This document shows, piece after piece, positions 26,251 to 38,231 of a DNA stretch of 64,000 nucleotides. The DNA is from Erythrophleum ivorense (taxonomy: Eukaryota; Streptophyta; Magnoliopsida; Fabales; Fabaceae): assembly GCA_026724425.1 (NCBI GenBank), contig JAIUCV010000397.1:496001-560000 (forward strand). The letters run 5' to 3'. Made by a program: the position numbers and the translations under genes. Within the stretch, counting starts at the first letter, position 1, and each line of letters begins with the position of its first letter. The notes below the pieces were generated by a model that saw nothing but the letters and a program-made list of their open reading frames with translations, was not told the DNA's origin and made no database searches.

Positions 26251-28053
26251 AGGAATTGTTTCATGGATTCTAAAGACTATAGATGGTCTAAATATGAGCA
26301 ATGAACATTAATGGAATCATTGGAATGAATTTAGGAACCCCTATTTTTATAGGTAAAAAATTAGGATTTAAAAAGAGCCGAATGAAATAACTCAGTGCAA
26401 AATATGTTTGAACTTGTATTTCATGCCCCAAAAGGGTTCTATTAGAGTTATATGGCTCGTGTAAAGTGAGACCTTAAAGCCTAGAAGTTGAATTATAAGG
26501 TCACTATTTAAGGGGCTTAAAGTAATTGAAGTTTACATTTTAGGTTCTAATAGGCCTATGTAGTAATGAAATGAGTTAAAATAAGATCTAATGAGTTGTT
26601 TTGCACTTAAATTGATGAAATTAGGCTAAGCTAGTGCAATGCCACTATTGTGTGTGTGCCAACCCCAGAAAAATAAAGAGAAAAGGAAAGAAGCAAGTGG
26701 GGTAATGGTGGATCAGATAGTGAATTGGCATCTTAGCATGACATTTTATGCATAAGTGAGTTAAGCTTTGGCTTCTAGTATGAGATGATGAGGAATCAAG
26801 CACAGTAGTTCTACCTTAACTCAGAGATGAACCTAGTTAGTATGATTATATCCCATGGCTAGATGAGTATAGGAGTTTCATGCCAATTTCATGTTTGAGT
26901 TGCTTTTGTGCATTTGCCATACATGCTTGCATTTTCTCTTGATTATCCATTGTGTGCATTGATTTGGAATGAGTGAGGCTATCAAAATTTTTTCAAGAAT
27001 CTCACCCCCTTTATCTCCCACTAACCATGACAAATACAATTAGCAAAGAAATGGAACCAGAGAAGAGCTACAACCTTAAAGAATGTAAATGGAATATTCA
27101 TAGTGTATATGTATGGTTGATGTATGTTATGAGACAAAATAGTAACCAACTATGATGTATATTATGATAAGATGTAAAAAATCTTTATGTATAAGTTTGA
27201 AACCATGGATGTATGTTATTTTGATATAGATTCATGTAAATATAACATGTTATGCTATATGAGAAGTGCATGGTTCTATATGTCTTGTTGCAGGTGGGAT
27301 AGTGATTTTTAAAAACTAGCTATATTTCTTGTATTAGCCCTTATAGAAATAAAGTATGAATTGATTGGATTTTTCTTAAAGCAAGAGATTGTACTTTAGA
27401 GCTCAATTAGACTACTTGTGAACCAAAATTTGGTCTAAATGAGTTATAAAATATAACCTTATCTTGGATAGCCTAAATGATCTAGTTTAGAGTTAAAATT
27501 TGGCAAAAAAATTAAGGAACATTTAAAACTTTGCTAGCAAATTAAAGATTGCATTTTTCTGAGCTTTATAGAATATTTGGTAAATTTTTAGACTTGGCCC
27601 CAAAAAGTTATTAAATATTAGTTACTATTCATATTGTCTAGCTCCTAAATTTTGTGACTTTTGAAGAGTCAAATGGATTCATTTCAATTTCAAATTTTTA
27701 CACCATAAAGTTTTGTTCATAAGCTTTTTGTAGACACCTAATTTGCATAAATTAAAGTTATATTGTCAAAGTTATGAATTTTTGAAATTAGGACCTTAAT
27801 ATGCTAAAAGGGTCAAAATAGGCTATATAGCTCTGTTATGCAAATGGGACTGGTATTATGATCATATGGGTCAAAACAAATGTGTGTGTGGAAGTTATGA
27901 ATAGAAATGAAAAGAAATGTTATTTTTGGTTCTCACAGGCTCATTTGAGGTATTGAATGGTAAAAAACTGCTACTAAAAGTCTTGTTGCGATTGGCTTAT
28001 CTGTATTTGACAATAGATGATATGAAATTGACTAAGAAATGGAAGTTGTAACA
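26251..28053 (+). repeat. 3' LTR of the gypsy element, 5'-truncated
   Basis: Direct repeat of 16131-16530 joined to 22763-24282, without the insert. It ends GAAGTTGTAACA. The first third of the LTR and most of pol are missing, removed by one deletion. The copies differ at many sites, so the element is old. The flank TATGG has no match upstream of 15019. Confidence 0.85.
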
Positions 28054-28065
28054 TATGGCGCCAAA

Positions 28066-31000
28066 TGTCACACATCAAATCTTAATAAAATTTATAATAA
28101 ACCAACATTTGCAAAAAATTTCTTGCTAAAACTACATACTTTCTTTTTGTCACACTTCCATGATGGGCAATATTTGGCATTAAGCCTTTTCCAACATACC
28201 TAATTCATGGATGCCTATTCATGATAGCATCAATTTGGATAACATATTTTCTATCTAATTAATCAAAACTTCAATTGACTAGATCAGATCACTTCATACA
28301 CTATTTTTTTCTCTTTCCAATTTACACATTAAGTGGCTTCAAAATGACATCTTAAAATCTAACATAATACATATATGCACTTTGAAGGCTTAGTTAGCAG
28401 TTACTGCTTCTAATGCCTAAATCCAAACAATTCCATAATTAAATGTCAACTATAAATTACCAATTCCATAACATGAATTCAAGCCATATAACCTTGCAAG
28501 CATGTCTTGACCATGTCAAATGACTAAGGGAAATAAAACCAATCCATATATATATATATATATATTCCACGTATAATCTCAGCCTTGAGGAATTAAATAA
28601 GAAAGAATACTGCAACATTCTACTTTTCCACATAAGTCTATCTTATATATAATTCCAATGTCACAGACTACTTAGTTTAGCATATCCACATGTTTCTATT
28701 CACAATGCATGTCTATGCTAAACCAAAAGTTCAAAAGGATTTACAACAACATCTTTCATGCTAATATTCATAATCTTTGATAAATATAGTTCAGGAGAAA
28801 AATATTTATATTAAAATCTTCAGCTTAAAATCTATTATGTTCAATTACAACAAAAAGAGACTAAATATATCAAAGTAATGCTTTCAAGCTCATGGCCTTC
28901 CAAGAGGCAACTTGCTTGCCCTTGTCTTTGGCACTACCTTCACTTGGCATGGTTTAGTGTTCATATGAAGAGTGAGATTGGAAATCTCAATAGCAAAATC
29001 TACCATTCAATACATACAAATCATCATCTAAGCAACAGAATACAAGCATACTTAAAGCATCATCATGACGCTATTAAAGTTGGCAATTACATAAACTAGT
29101 TAATGGCCATGAACTCACAAGAATACATACTTTCCTTAGCTTGGGAAGAGCTATTGTGCTCAATTATCCACTTTATCATACACAATGCCATAAGGCACCT
29201 CTAGCCACAAGGGCACATGAAATCATAGCATACTTAACTAAATCATATCATAAAACATTTGCATTATAAGTATATAATTTCATACAAACATTTCAATTAC
29301 CAAGCAACAATCATGCATATAAAGAAAGGTAGAATTGCTACCTTGAGACGTCATAATCCAATCCTAAGCAACCTTTCAACTCTTGCACAAAAAGTTCCTC
29401 TTCTTGGCCAAAAGCTTCCAAAATTACTCAATCAACTTAAATTACCTAAAACATCATATTAGCCAACAACATAAATAATTAGGGCATTTACTGACTCAAC
29501 TCTACACTTTACTTAAGCTTAACATATTTTAGGATTGTCATAACTACACTTTAAGGTTCTAAATCATACTCCAACTTTCGAGACTTTACATTTGACCATA
29601 TTATAGTCTAAGATATACAATTGAAATGTTCAATCTAGGCCAAAACTCATACTAGCATACTATTCCTAAATTCCCCTTTCTTAGGCCAAAATTTAAGACT
29701 TTCATTTAATGGGGGGGTTTTTCATGCATTGTAAACTTTCTAAGTTCCTTATATTAGTCCAAAAGAACACTTTTAATGTTTATTTGGTTTAACTCATTCA
29801 TTAACATGCCTATTTCAAATTGCCCTCTTTGGTTTCAAAATTTAATGTTACACAAGACTAAGGGCCATTCATTTTTCCGAGATCCAATTTCACTTTTACA
29901 ACCTAAATAACATTCTTGAATCATATTTGACTTGTAATGGCAATGATAATACTCAATTTCCAAGCCATGCATCGGTTTTCAAGTATTTTACCTTTCAAAA
30001 TCTCAACCAAATTTGGCATATTAAACACTATCATAATCCTAGCTATATTTTCAAAATTAAAGGCTAAGTTAGGATGAAGTTTTACCTAATTGAGTCTCCA
30101 AATTCCAATCTCTAAAACAAGTTTTCCAAGCTTCCCAACACTCAAAACTAGCCACTCCCTTCGACTAGAAGAGGGAAAAGTAAAATTGCCTTAGTCCCGT
30201 AACCAGTCAAAAATAAAAGCTACAAGTGAGGAGAAGCTTTCGTATTTAACACCCTCTTTGTTCTCTTCTATGAATGGTTCCAAACACTCCAATTTTTGTA
30301 ATTGACCCGCCTAAAAATCATCACCAAATGCAACTTCATTTGGGTTATAATGGAGAAGAAGAAGATTGAAACATTTTTCTCTATACCTACCTTGTCTAAG
30401 TCCTTCGTTTTCCTCACCGTACAAAGCTTGAAAGTTGCTCTTCAATGGCGGTTTTGGTTCATTTTTCTCTATACCTCCCTGCATGCTTTCTCCCTCTTTT
30501 CTGTTTTTGTTCTACAGCTCCACCCCCTCTCTCTTCGTCTCTGTTTTTATTTTCTATAGCACTCCTTTCTCTATTTCCTTTTTTTTGGCACCTTCTCTCT
30601 TTTCTCAGTTTTGCAATGCTCTTTTCCTCTTTTACTCTCTTGGTTTGCCCTTTGACGGAAAATAATGCATGTGAGAGTAGGTGATGGGAGCTTTCAGTCT
30701 TTAGGAGAAAAGTGGGGTTATTTCTTGCCTGGTTTGTGTCAGAATTTTACAATGTGAGATGGAAGAGAGGGCTGACTGAAACTACACGAGAGAAGAGAAA
30801 GTGTTGAAAAAGTCAAAGGCAAATTGGCATATGGGAATGGTGTGTATCAGCTTTATGGATTCACCAAATTTTGAAGGAATAGTTTTTTTTTCTATTGTTT
30901 CTTGGCTTCTTTGACCAAAAAAGTGTGAGTAGCCTTCCTAAAGTGCTTAATGCTTTTGAAATATTATGTGTGGGGTTTATTGGCTAGTTAACTCGTCCTA

Positions 31001-31546
31001 TCTGAAATAAAATTATGTTTGCATGCATTTACCCCTATAAAGTAGCGTGAAACATAGCAATGAAGGAGTAAATTTTTTTTTTGACTCTTCTCTTTTCTAA
31101 ATTCTCATCTTAACTACTGGGTGGGACACACTTTTTTTATGGTGCATTTTGAAATTGCCAGTGCTAACTCTATATAACTTAATCTTATGTTTTAGAAATT
31201 AATTATGCCTAAGTAAATTTCTCTAAAATAATTAAAACCACATATTCTTGTATTTTTGACCAAAAAATCGCTAGCAAATTTACATAAATCTTTATTTATT
31301 TTTCCAAATTTTCTCTAATTAATTTGGCTATTCTTCCTAAATCATGACCATTTAATTTTGGTTTTTTTTCCCCTTTTGTTCTTTCTTGTCATATATCACG
31401 TTTCTTAGAAACTGTAGAGACATTTAAAAAGGTCTTAGAAGCCCTCCAAAATCTCTAATTAATGCCCTTATAAAACCCTTATACCTTGTATTTAACATAA
31501 GAGTTGATTTGCAGATGTTTAATGGAACTTGTAGCAACCAAATGCA
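28066..31546 (-). repeat. Probable reverse-oriented solo LTR (TSD CCAAA?)
   Basis: The left edge TGTCACACATC resembles the left edge of the reverse LTR at 55314 (TGTCACAAC). CCAAA precedes it (28061-28065) and also follows a CA at 31545-31546 (31547-31551), giving 3481 bp with TG...CA ends. Part of the middle (TTGGGAAGAGCTATTGTGCT, about 29140) matches that same reverse LTR (about 56494). The right third is not clearly alignable, so the right end is uncertain. A (TA)n run lies at 28549-28565 and a CT-rich stretch at 30460-30640. I see no gene; short + strand frames near 30300-30680 are low-complexity. Confidence 0.45.
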
Positions 31547-31551
31547 CCAAA

Positions 31552-31890
31552 ACAGAACCAGGTGTAGTTAGGGCCATGGCTTTGACATACATGGTTCTGT
31601 TTTGGGGTGTTCCTGACCAAGGCTGTGGCTTAGCCCTGCGTGGCCACAGCCTTAACCCTATAATTTAGGATGTTTTAGGTTCTAAGAATTGGTTTTTGAT
31701 AGAATTTGTTCTAGGGGTGTTTAAATGGGATTTTGCTAATCTTTTAAGTGTGTTTTTAGAGTGTGATAGGAGGTGACTGATGAGTTAATACCTTAGATGA
31801 GATGTATGTCATAATTCACACCATTAGAAGCATGTAAGTCATATTAATGAAGTTAAACCTTAAGAAGGTTATGGAAATGATTTATTAGTA
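31552..31890. other. Short spacer with inverted repeats
   Basis: No gene. It holds two perfect short inverted repeats, one of 14 bp (beginning in the flank, 31547-31560 against 31592-31605) and one of 9 bp (31621-31629 against 31643-31651), in a locally GC-rich patch. Confidence 0.6.
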
Positions 31891-31900
31891 GTGGTTGAGA

Positions 31901-33267
31901 GGATCCTAATCCTCTGCATCGAGGATGTCAGTGCACACAATGCACTCAAATGAAACGGCAACGTGTTATTTTTTTTTTGCCCCCTTAATCTTCCTGCGAA
32001 TGAAACGCCAAAAACGCTGCTATGTAAATTAAATGGCAGGTTTTGTTTTCCACGTATCCACGAACGCAAAATTTTGGCCATATCGTTTTGATGAAATTTT
32101 ATTCTCTATCACATCCTTGCTTCACATGAAAAGTTTCCCGTCAAATGCTCTGTTGCCTTGTGTTGTAGTTGGGGGATTTCACAACTTTGAGTGCATCACC
32201 ATTATAGCTTCTTGTTCAGCTTTGGAATTTGGAGGTAGCTTCTTGTTTGGACGATTTCATAGGTTGGGGGTAGCAAGTAGAAAAAAAACTTCCAGCATTT
32301 ATGAAGGTAGCAGTAAAAAACCTTCCAGCATTTCACATCTTGTAGGTAGATTCTTGTTGTTCAGTTTGGTTACCATAATGTTTCTTTGCCTTTACAAGTC
32401 TTTGCATTTACAAGCTGCACTAGGTTATCATACTGGTTCATTAGCAAAACCGATTTTCCCAATTCCTTATTGGTTACCATACTGGTTCATTAGCTGCATT
32501 TGATTCAAATTTCCATCATTCACACTCTGCATCAAATTTCCAGCATTCAAAGCTGAACAGACAAAATCCAGCACACGTATATACGTGCATATCCCAACAA
32601 TCAAAATCTGTAATGAAAAAAAAAATTGCCTAGCCACTAATAAACAAAATTGATGCATTAATGCAAACTTTGCACCTGAGTATTGCATTTGGTTCATTTT
32701 CCAACCACTATAGATCTGCAATTTAGAGGAAACCAAATTGATGCAAGAAAATGCCTATATCCGTATATCATTGGCGTGCAATTTAAAGGAACAAAATTTA
32801 TACTAAACTTGAGCATTGTTAGTGTAGCGGCGTGACAATGTTTAGTACTAGGATTCAATTTTGCTTCATCTGTTCCAGCAATACAATGTGGATGATATGG
32901 GGGCTCAATTATGTGTGGATAATAGGTATCAAGGAAAGTAAAAATATGCCACTTATTTTCAGTGAATATTCAGGATTGATGAACCTGGAAGAAGCAATCG
33001 GAGTTCTTCAGGAGAGGACTGCCAACCCACCAACCTGGAGGAAACAATCGGAGTTCTTGAAGAAGCAATAAGATAATGCGTGAAAATGGAGGTTACAGCA
33101 TTTTGCTGAAGGAGAAAATGGAGGCTGCCGTTCGATATGCACTGTAGCATTTTTTGTGTTTCACTCACATGAGGATTAAAGGGGGAAAAACGGTCATCAC
33201 GCAACGCTACCGTTTCATTTAAATACACCATATGCATTGACACCCTCAATGCAGGGGATTAGGATCC
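31901..33267. mobile_element. Mutator-like non-autonomous transposon
   Basis: A 1367-bp element with imperfect terminal inverted repeats of about 100 bp. Both begin GGATCCTAATCC and share TCAAATGAAACGG-like and GCCCCCTTAATC-like blocks at matching distances. The flanks GTGGTTGAGA (31891-31900) and GTAGTCGAGA (33268-33277) agree at 8 of 10 positions, as expected for an old 9-10 bp target duplication. Long inverted repeats plus this duplication length fit MULEs. No transposase is present. Internal short duplications include ATACTGGTTCATTAGC (about 32430 and 32478) and AACCTGGARGAARCAATCGG (32982 and 33032). Confidence 0.75.
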
Positions 33268-33277
33268 GTAGTCGAGA

Positions 33278-35183
33278 ACAATTTCCCAAGGTTCTAAACT
33301 TTCTAGCTACCTGGTATTAGACCACTAGGAACTTTTCTTTCTAGCTAGCTAGAGTTCATGAAAAGCAGTGCACAGAGCATGTCATGTTGGTTGATTTGGG
33401 ACACAACGACATTGGAAAGGTATGCATTTCTTTTTGCTCAAGGCGATCTCCAAGTAATAGATTACTCAATTTATTCAATCCAAGTTTCCTAGTCTTGTTT
33501 CTTATGTGTTCAGATATGTAATATGTTCTTCTGGAGATAATAGTTTATGGAGTAGAATGCATGCATATATGAACTTTTATATACAAAGCTACATATAAAT
33601 GGCTAATATGATGAATTTGAGTTTTCAGCATGGCTTTCATCAACTGCATGTAGTCGTCAATCCCTAATTAAAACCAGTCAGTTTGAATGATTATTTGAAA
33701 ATCTAGTGTTTTAGCTTGCCAGGTTCTGTCCATGACATATGCTCCTGAATGATCAACCTGTACAGTTATTCGTTAAAGCTAATATATATCACCTTTTTGT
33801 GTTAGGAACGGTAGATTTGCATTTGTAATTTTAAGGAAATTGATTCTGTTGTGTAGGTATAGATCTTCAAACGTATTGTTGATAACTTCTGGATTAAGTA
33901 TTTGCAGTGGTGAAGTTCTCTCCTTTTAACTTCTCTGTGAACACAAAAAAAAAACAGTTCTAATTTCAAACCTTGCCTCAACCTTATTCAATGCTAAAAC
34001 ATGGCACAGAAAGTTGTTTGCTAATTTGTATGATTATATCTCTTTACGACAAAACCGCTGACTTTTCAGAAAGCTATAGTTTTGTCATAAAAGTATCTCA
34101 AGTTACCTGCTCTCGTGCAACAGTAAATGTTGAATTTAACAATTTCATTTTGCCTAATTAATTGCTGTATATGGAAGACAACTTTTATCAATTATTTTAC
34201 AATGCTTCATAAATAGGGAAGCTGAGAAGTGGATCTTCAATTATTTTATAATGTCAATAATATCTTTTATCCTATGACTGGATTTTCTTTTGCGTCTCCT
34301 ATGTTTTCGAGTATTTTTGTCTAGCGTTTAATTTATTCCTTAATATATGATGTGATATCTGTCATTGTATATAGGAATTGTAATCTAGAGTCCATCTTTT
34401 TCATTTTTCACTTTGAAGATTTTGAATGTCATGATAGTCAGTCGTTGCACTCATCTGTCATTTTGTTTGATTGCAGAGCTAATTCACGTGGGAAGAGGTT
34501 CTTAGAAGTAATATTATAAACTTTTCAATGTAGTTGAATTATGTGAATGAATGTTTATTTTTGAAGTCTTTAGTTTGTCCTTAACCTCATTTTACTTTTA
34601 ACTTCAGGGACAAAATAGTCCTGATAGTAAAAACTCTAACATTATAACTTAGTCGCCAAATTATAAGAATAACTAATTTAAACACACTTTAATTGTATTT
34701 GAACTTGGCTTTAAGCTTATTACAGTTTTAATAAAATATGTTTGAAATTTTAATGACAAATTGTGAATTGAATATGTCTAGACTTCAACCTTACTGTGGT
34801 AAAAAAGTTAGAATCAAAGAACGAAATTTTGTGGTAAAAAACAAAGTATTTAGCGGAAAACCTTTGTAATATTTAACTATGGCTAACTAACTGTCATATG
34901 ATTTAATGGTGGTAGTTCTTACTGTCGATGAAAACCGTAATTAAATCATTTGTGACGGATAACTTATTTACAGTATCATAAATTATATCTAAACCTTAAA
35001 ATTACTGTTAAAACCCAAATAAGCCATTATTAGAACAATTTTTTCTCGTAGTGAGATTATTTAAACTGAAAGATACACTTGCATAATCGATCCATTATAC
35101 AAATGCATCTGCCAACTGGACTTGAAGTTGACTGACTTGTGTATGCATGCGACTTTCGAGTATATACTATGTATACTTTTTCT

Positions 35184-35214
<31 letters not shown>

Positions 35215-36470
35215 AGTATATATTTACAAGTATTTTTTCTATAACTTATATGCACCTAATACATAAGTTATTAGATGGCGGTTTAATAAAAAAGGATGTG
35301 ATTTAAAAAATAGTTTTAGATTTAAATCTATGCTTCATCGTTTTATATATATATATATATATTTGTATATATATAAAATATGTAAAAGAGTATCTTTAGA
35401 AATAAACATAATGACACTTTTTTTAAAAACCATAACAGAACAATTAAGTCAATTTTACCAAGATAATTGTCTTCTCTACCTGTCAGTACGGCGGGATCCT
35501 TCATTACGTTAAAAGCCGTTTTACATTTTTATTTTATTATTTTAGATTTTATTATGTTACACTGCATGCCGTACAATACAAGCATTTTGCCAAAATTGCC
35601 CAAGCACTCCTACGCACGGGCTTACGTCATTTATTTCGTTATTCTAGAACATGTGCCCGTTGCTTTCTTTATTCAGTAATTTCAAATTACTGAGACACAT
35701 CTGGCCCACCAATTCTCGACTTTCTCATAAAGTAGACTTTGTTTATTCAATGCTCCAGCAGCCCAATCAATACTTACTCTAACATGTCTAAAATATTAAT
35801 TTGATCTATTAAATTTTAATATATCAAATTAATTTATAAAAAAAAACCTCTGATCTTTCATAAATAAATAGGTAAACTAAATTAAAGCCATTATGAGCCT
35901 GCAATTATGTACGGAGGAGTTCTCTGGGAGTCTTGCTGTCTTTAGCTAGGCTGTGTGAGCCTCCCATAGCATAAAAAACAAAGTTCTAAAATTAAATATC
36001 TCAAAAAATACTGTTACACATATAACTAAATGTATATATTTTTAAATATTTTTACGAAACAAGTCTAGGAGAATACTAATAAAGATATTTTTAAGTAAAA
36101 CTATTTTTTAATCAATTTACGTACCATTTAATCTCTACATTTTTATCAAAGTAAAGTGTGCCATTAAAAATATTTCTAATAATATAGATTCGGAGACATC
36201 TAATATCTTTAATTTCGCAAAGTATATATTAACATAGATAACATAAGAAAAATTAAATATTACACCAACTGATTAAAAAAAGTTAGTTATCGAAGGAAGA
36301 GTGAAAAGTTATTTGATTCACTTTCTACTACTTGTATTTATTTCTTTCAAAATATACATATTATTATAATTTAATTTTATACAAAAATTTATTTAAAATT
36401 AAATTAAAAAAATTTGGCATTCATTTTCAATGATACTATACTATTAGTATATATTTATTTCTATAAAAGT
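33278..36470. other. Intergenic sequence upstream of the glycosyltransferase
   Basis: No gene is recognised. It holds (TA)n microsatellites at about 35188-35212 and 35339-35355 and a perfect palindrome with 10-bp arms at 35673-35693. The last 600 bp are AT-rich and would contain the promoter of the downstream gene. Confidence 0.5.
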
Positions 36471-36475
36471 TTTCT

Positions 36476-36483
36476 TATATATA
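36476..36483 (+). promoter_or_regulatory. Likely TATA box of the UGT gene
   Basis: TATATATA lies 110 bp before the ATG at 36593. That would give a 5' leader of roughly 80 bases, normal for a plant gene. The region is AT-rich, so chance occurrence is possible. Confidence 0.45.
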
Positions 36484-36592
36484 GCCATAAGCGAGAACCA
36501 TTAATAGAAATCCATCCATTACCAAGAAAAGTTTAGCCTAGAGTCTCAAAATCGCAATAGGGTCTCCCAATCTACCAGGCTATCAATCTTCC

Positions 36593-38231
36593 ATGGAGAG
36601 AAAGAACCCCTGCATCGCCATGGTGCCCTGTCCAGGCTTCAGCCATCTCCTCCCACTCATTGAGTTTGCGAAACAACTCCTCGTTCACCACCCTCACTTC
36701 CTCTTCACTTTCTTCATCCCCACACTTGACTCTCCCTCTCCAACTTCGCATTCCATCCTCGAATCTCTTCCACCACACATAGACTTCACTATTCTTCCAC
36801 AAGTCAACATGGACGACCTCAAAACTCAGGACCGAGCAACACAAATCCATCTCACTGTGACACTCTCTCTTCCATCTCTTCGTCATGCTTTGAGCTCATT
36901 AAGTTCTCGAACTTACCTTGTTGCTATGGTTGCTGATTTGTTCTCAGTGGATGCATTAGATATTGCAAAACAATTCAACCTCAGGTCATATGTTTTCTTT
37001 CCTTCAGCAGCAACTACACTGTCTTTCTGCCTCTATTTTCCCGAGCTTGACGAGGATCACGAGATGGATTCCTGTGAGTTCGGAGATTTATCACAACCTT
37101 TAAAACTTCCAGGTTACGATGCCATTTTCTATTTCTTTTTAATAAATGAAGTCAGTTAAATTTATGGTGAATTCTATTGTAATTTAGTCATGTGAACTTA
37201 TGCAGGGGCCGGTTAGTGACTTGTGCAATTTACTTAAATTTTAATAGATCAAAATAATTGAAATCAAGAAGTTAAAATGAATATTAAAGAGTTATGAGAA
37301 TTAACCTCTGAAAATTCCTGCAGGTTGCGTAAGTTTTCATGGCAAGGATCTCCCAGACGTAGTTCAAGAAAGATCGAGTGAAGCATACAAAACACTCCTT
37401 CACGTATGCAAACGACTCCGTTTTGCTGCAGACGGGATCATAGTGAACAGCTTCCTAGATCTCGAAGCGGGGGCAATAACAGCTCTGCAAGACACTGATC
37501 ATAACCATCCGCCGGTTTATCAGGTTGGACCCATTATACAAATCGGGTCAAGTACTATAAACGGGTCGACCTCAGAGTGTCTGAACTGGTTGGACAATCA
37601 GCCAAGGAACTCAGTTCTGTACGTCTCTTTTGGGAGTGGTGGAACCCTGTCATGTGACCAGCTTAACGAGCTAGCCTTAGGGTTGGAGATGAGTGGCCAC
37701 AAATTCTTGTGGGCCGTGAGGGCTCCAAGTGAATCTGCTGGTTCAGCTTACCTAAGTGCACAAAAGGAGGATCCATTTGACTACTTGCCGAAAGGGTTCA
37801 TCAACAGAACCAAAGGTCAAGGTCTTGTGGTCCCATTATGGGCCCCACAAATCGAAGTCCTGAGACACGAGTCCACTGGGGGGTTCTTGAGTCACTGTGG
37901 TTGGAACTCCACGCTTGAGAGTGTGGTCTATGGCAAGCCGATGATTGCGTGGCCATTGTTTGCGGAACAGAGAATGAACGCAGTGATGCTGACTGAGGCG
38001 TTCAAGGTTGCAGTGAGGCCGAAAGTGAATGAAAATAATAATGGAATCGTGGAGAGAAAGGAAGTTGCTAGAGTTGTGAAATTGGTAATGGAAGGTGATG
38101 AAGGCAGAGAAATTAGTAGAAGAATTCAGGTGTTTAAAGATGCCGCTGCTAATGCGCTTAAGGAAGATGGTTCCTCTGCAAGGATGCTCTCTACTTTGGC
38201 ACTTGAGTGGAAAAATTTGAGTGGCACCTAG
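36593..38231 (+). CDS. UDP-glycosyltransferase, UGT72 type (two exons)
   Basis: Exon 1 is 36593-37112, a GT-AG intron of 211 bp follows (37113-37323), and exon 2 is 37324-38231. The intron splits a Gly codon, and joining the exons gives 475 residues, normal for plant family-1 UGTs. The protein moves glucose from UDP-glucose to a small phenolic in the cytosol. Catalytic His18 lies in PCPGFSH and its Asp partner is Asp115 in VADLF. The 44-residue PSPG donor box is W346-Q389 (WAPQIEVL to LFAEQ), with HCGWNSTLES inside and a final Gln that favours UDP-glucose. The tail (LTEAFKVAVRPKVNE, then EDGSS) is typical of UGT72B (hydroquinone/monolignol glucosyltransferases). The exact acceptor cannot be read from sequence; monolignols or hydroquinone-like phenols are likely from the family. 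There are no stops or shifts, so the gene looks functional. Confidence 0.93.
37113..37323 (+). other. Intron of the UGT gene
   Basis: It starts GTTACG after CCAG and ends CTGCAG before GTTGCG. It is 211 bp, AT-rich and has in-frame stops (the exon-1 frame ends at 37159 if unspliced). Splicing keeps the frame and restores the family-typical LPGC junction. Confidence 0.9.

Noticed and set aside
29847..29855. ATGTTACA as the right end of the reverse LTR that starts at 28066
   Set aside because: The following bases CAAGA do not match CCAAA before 28066, and similar LTR-type text continues past it.
32033..32503. 156-codon frame inside the Mutator-like element
   Set aside because: Cys/Phe/Leu-rich without recognisable domains; partly made of short duplications. 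It may be a captured fragment but I cannot support a gene.
35673..35693. Perfect palindrome with 10-bp arms as a microRNA or terminator
   Set aside because: Too short for a plant microRNA precursor and in AT-rich sequence; no further support.
36572..36886. 104-codon frame antisense to UGT exon 1
   Set aside because: Shadow of the real gene on the other strand.
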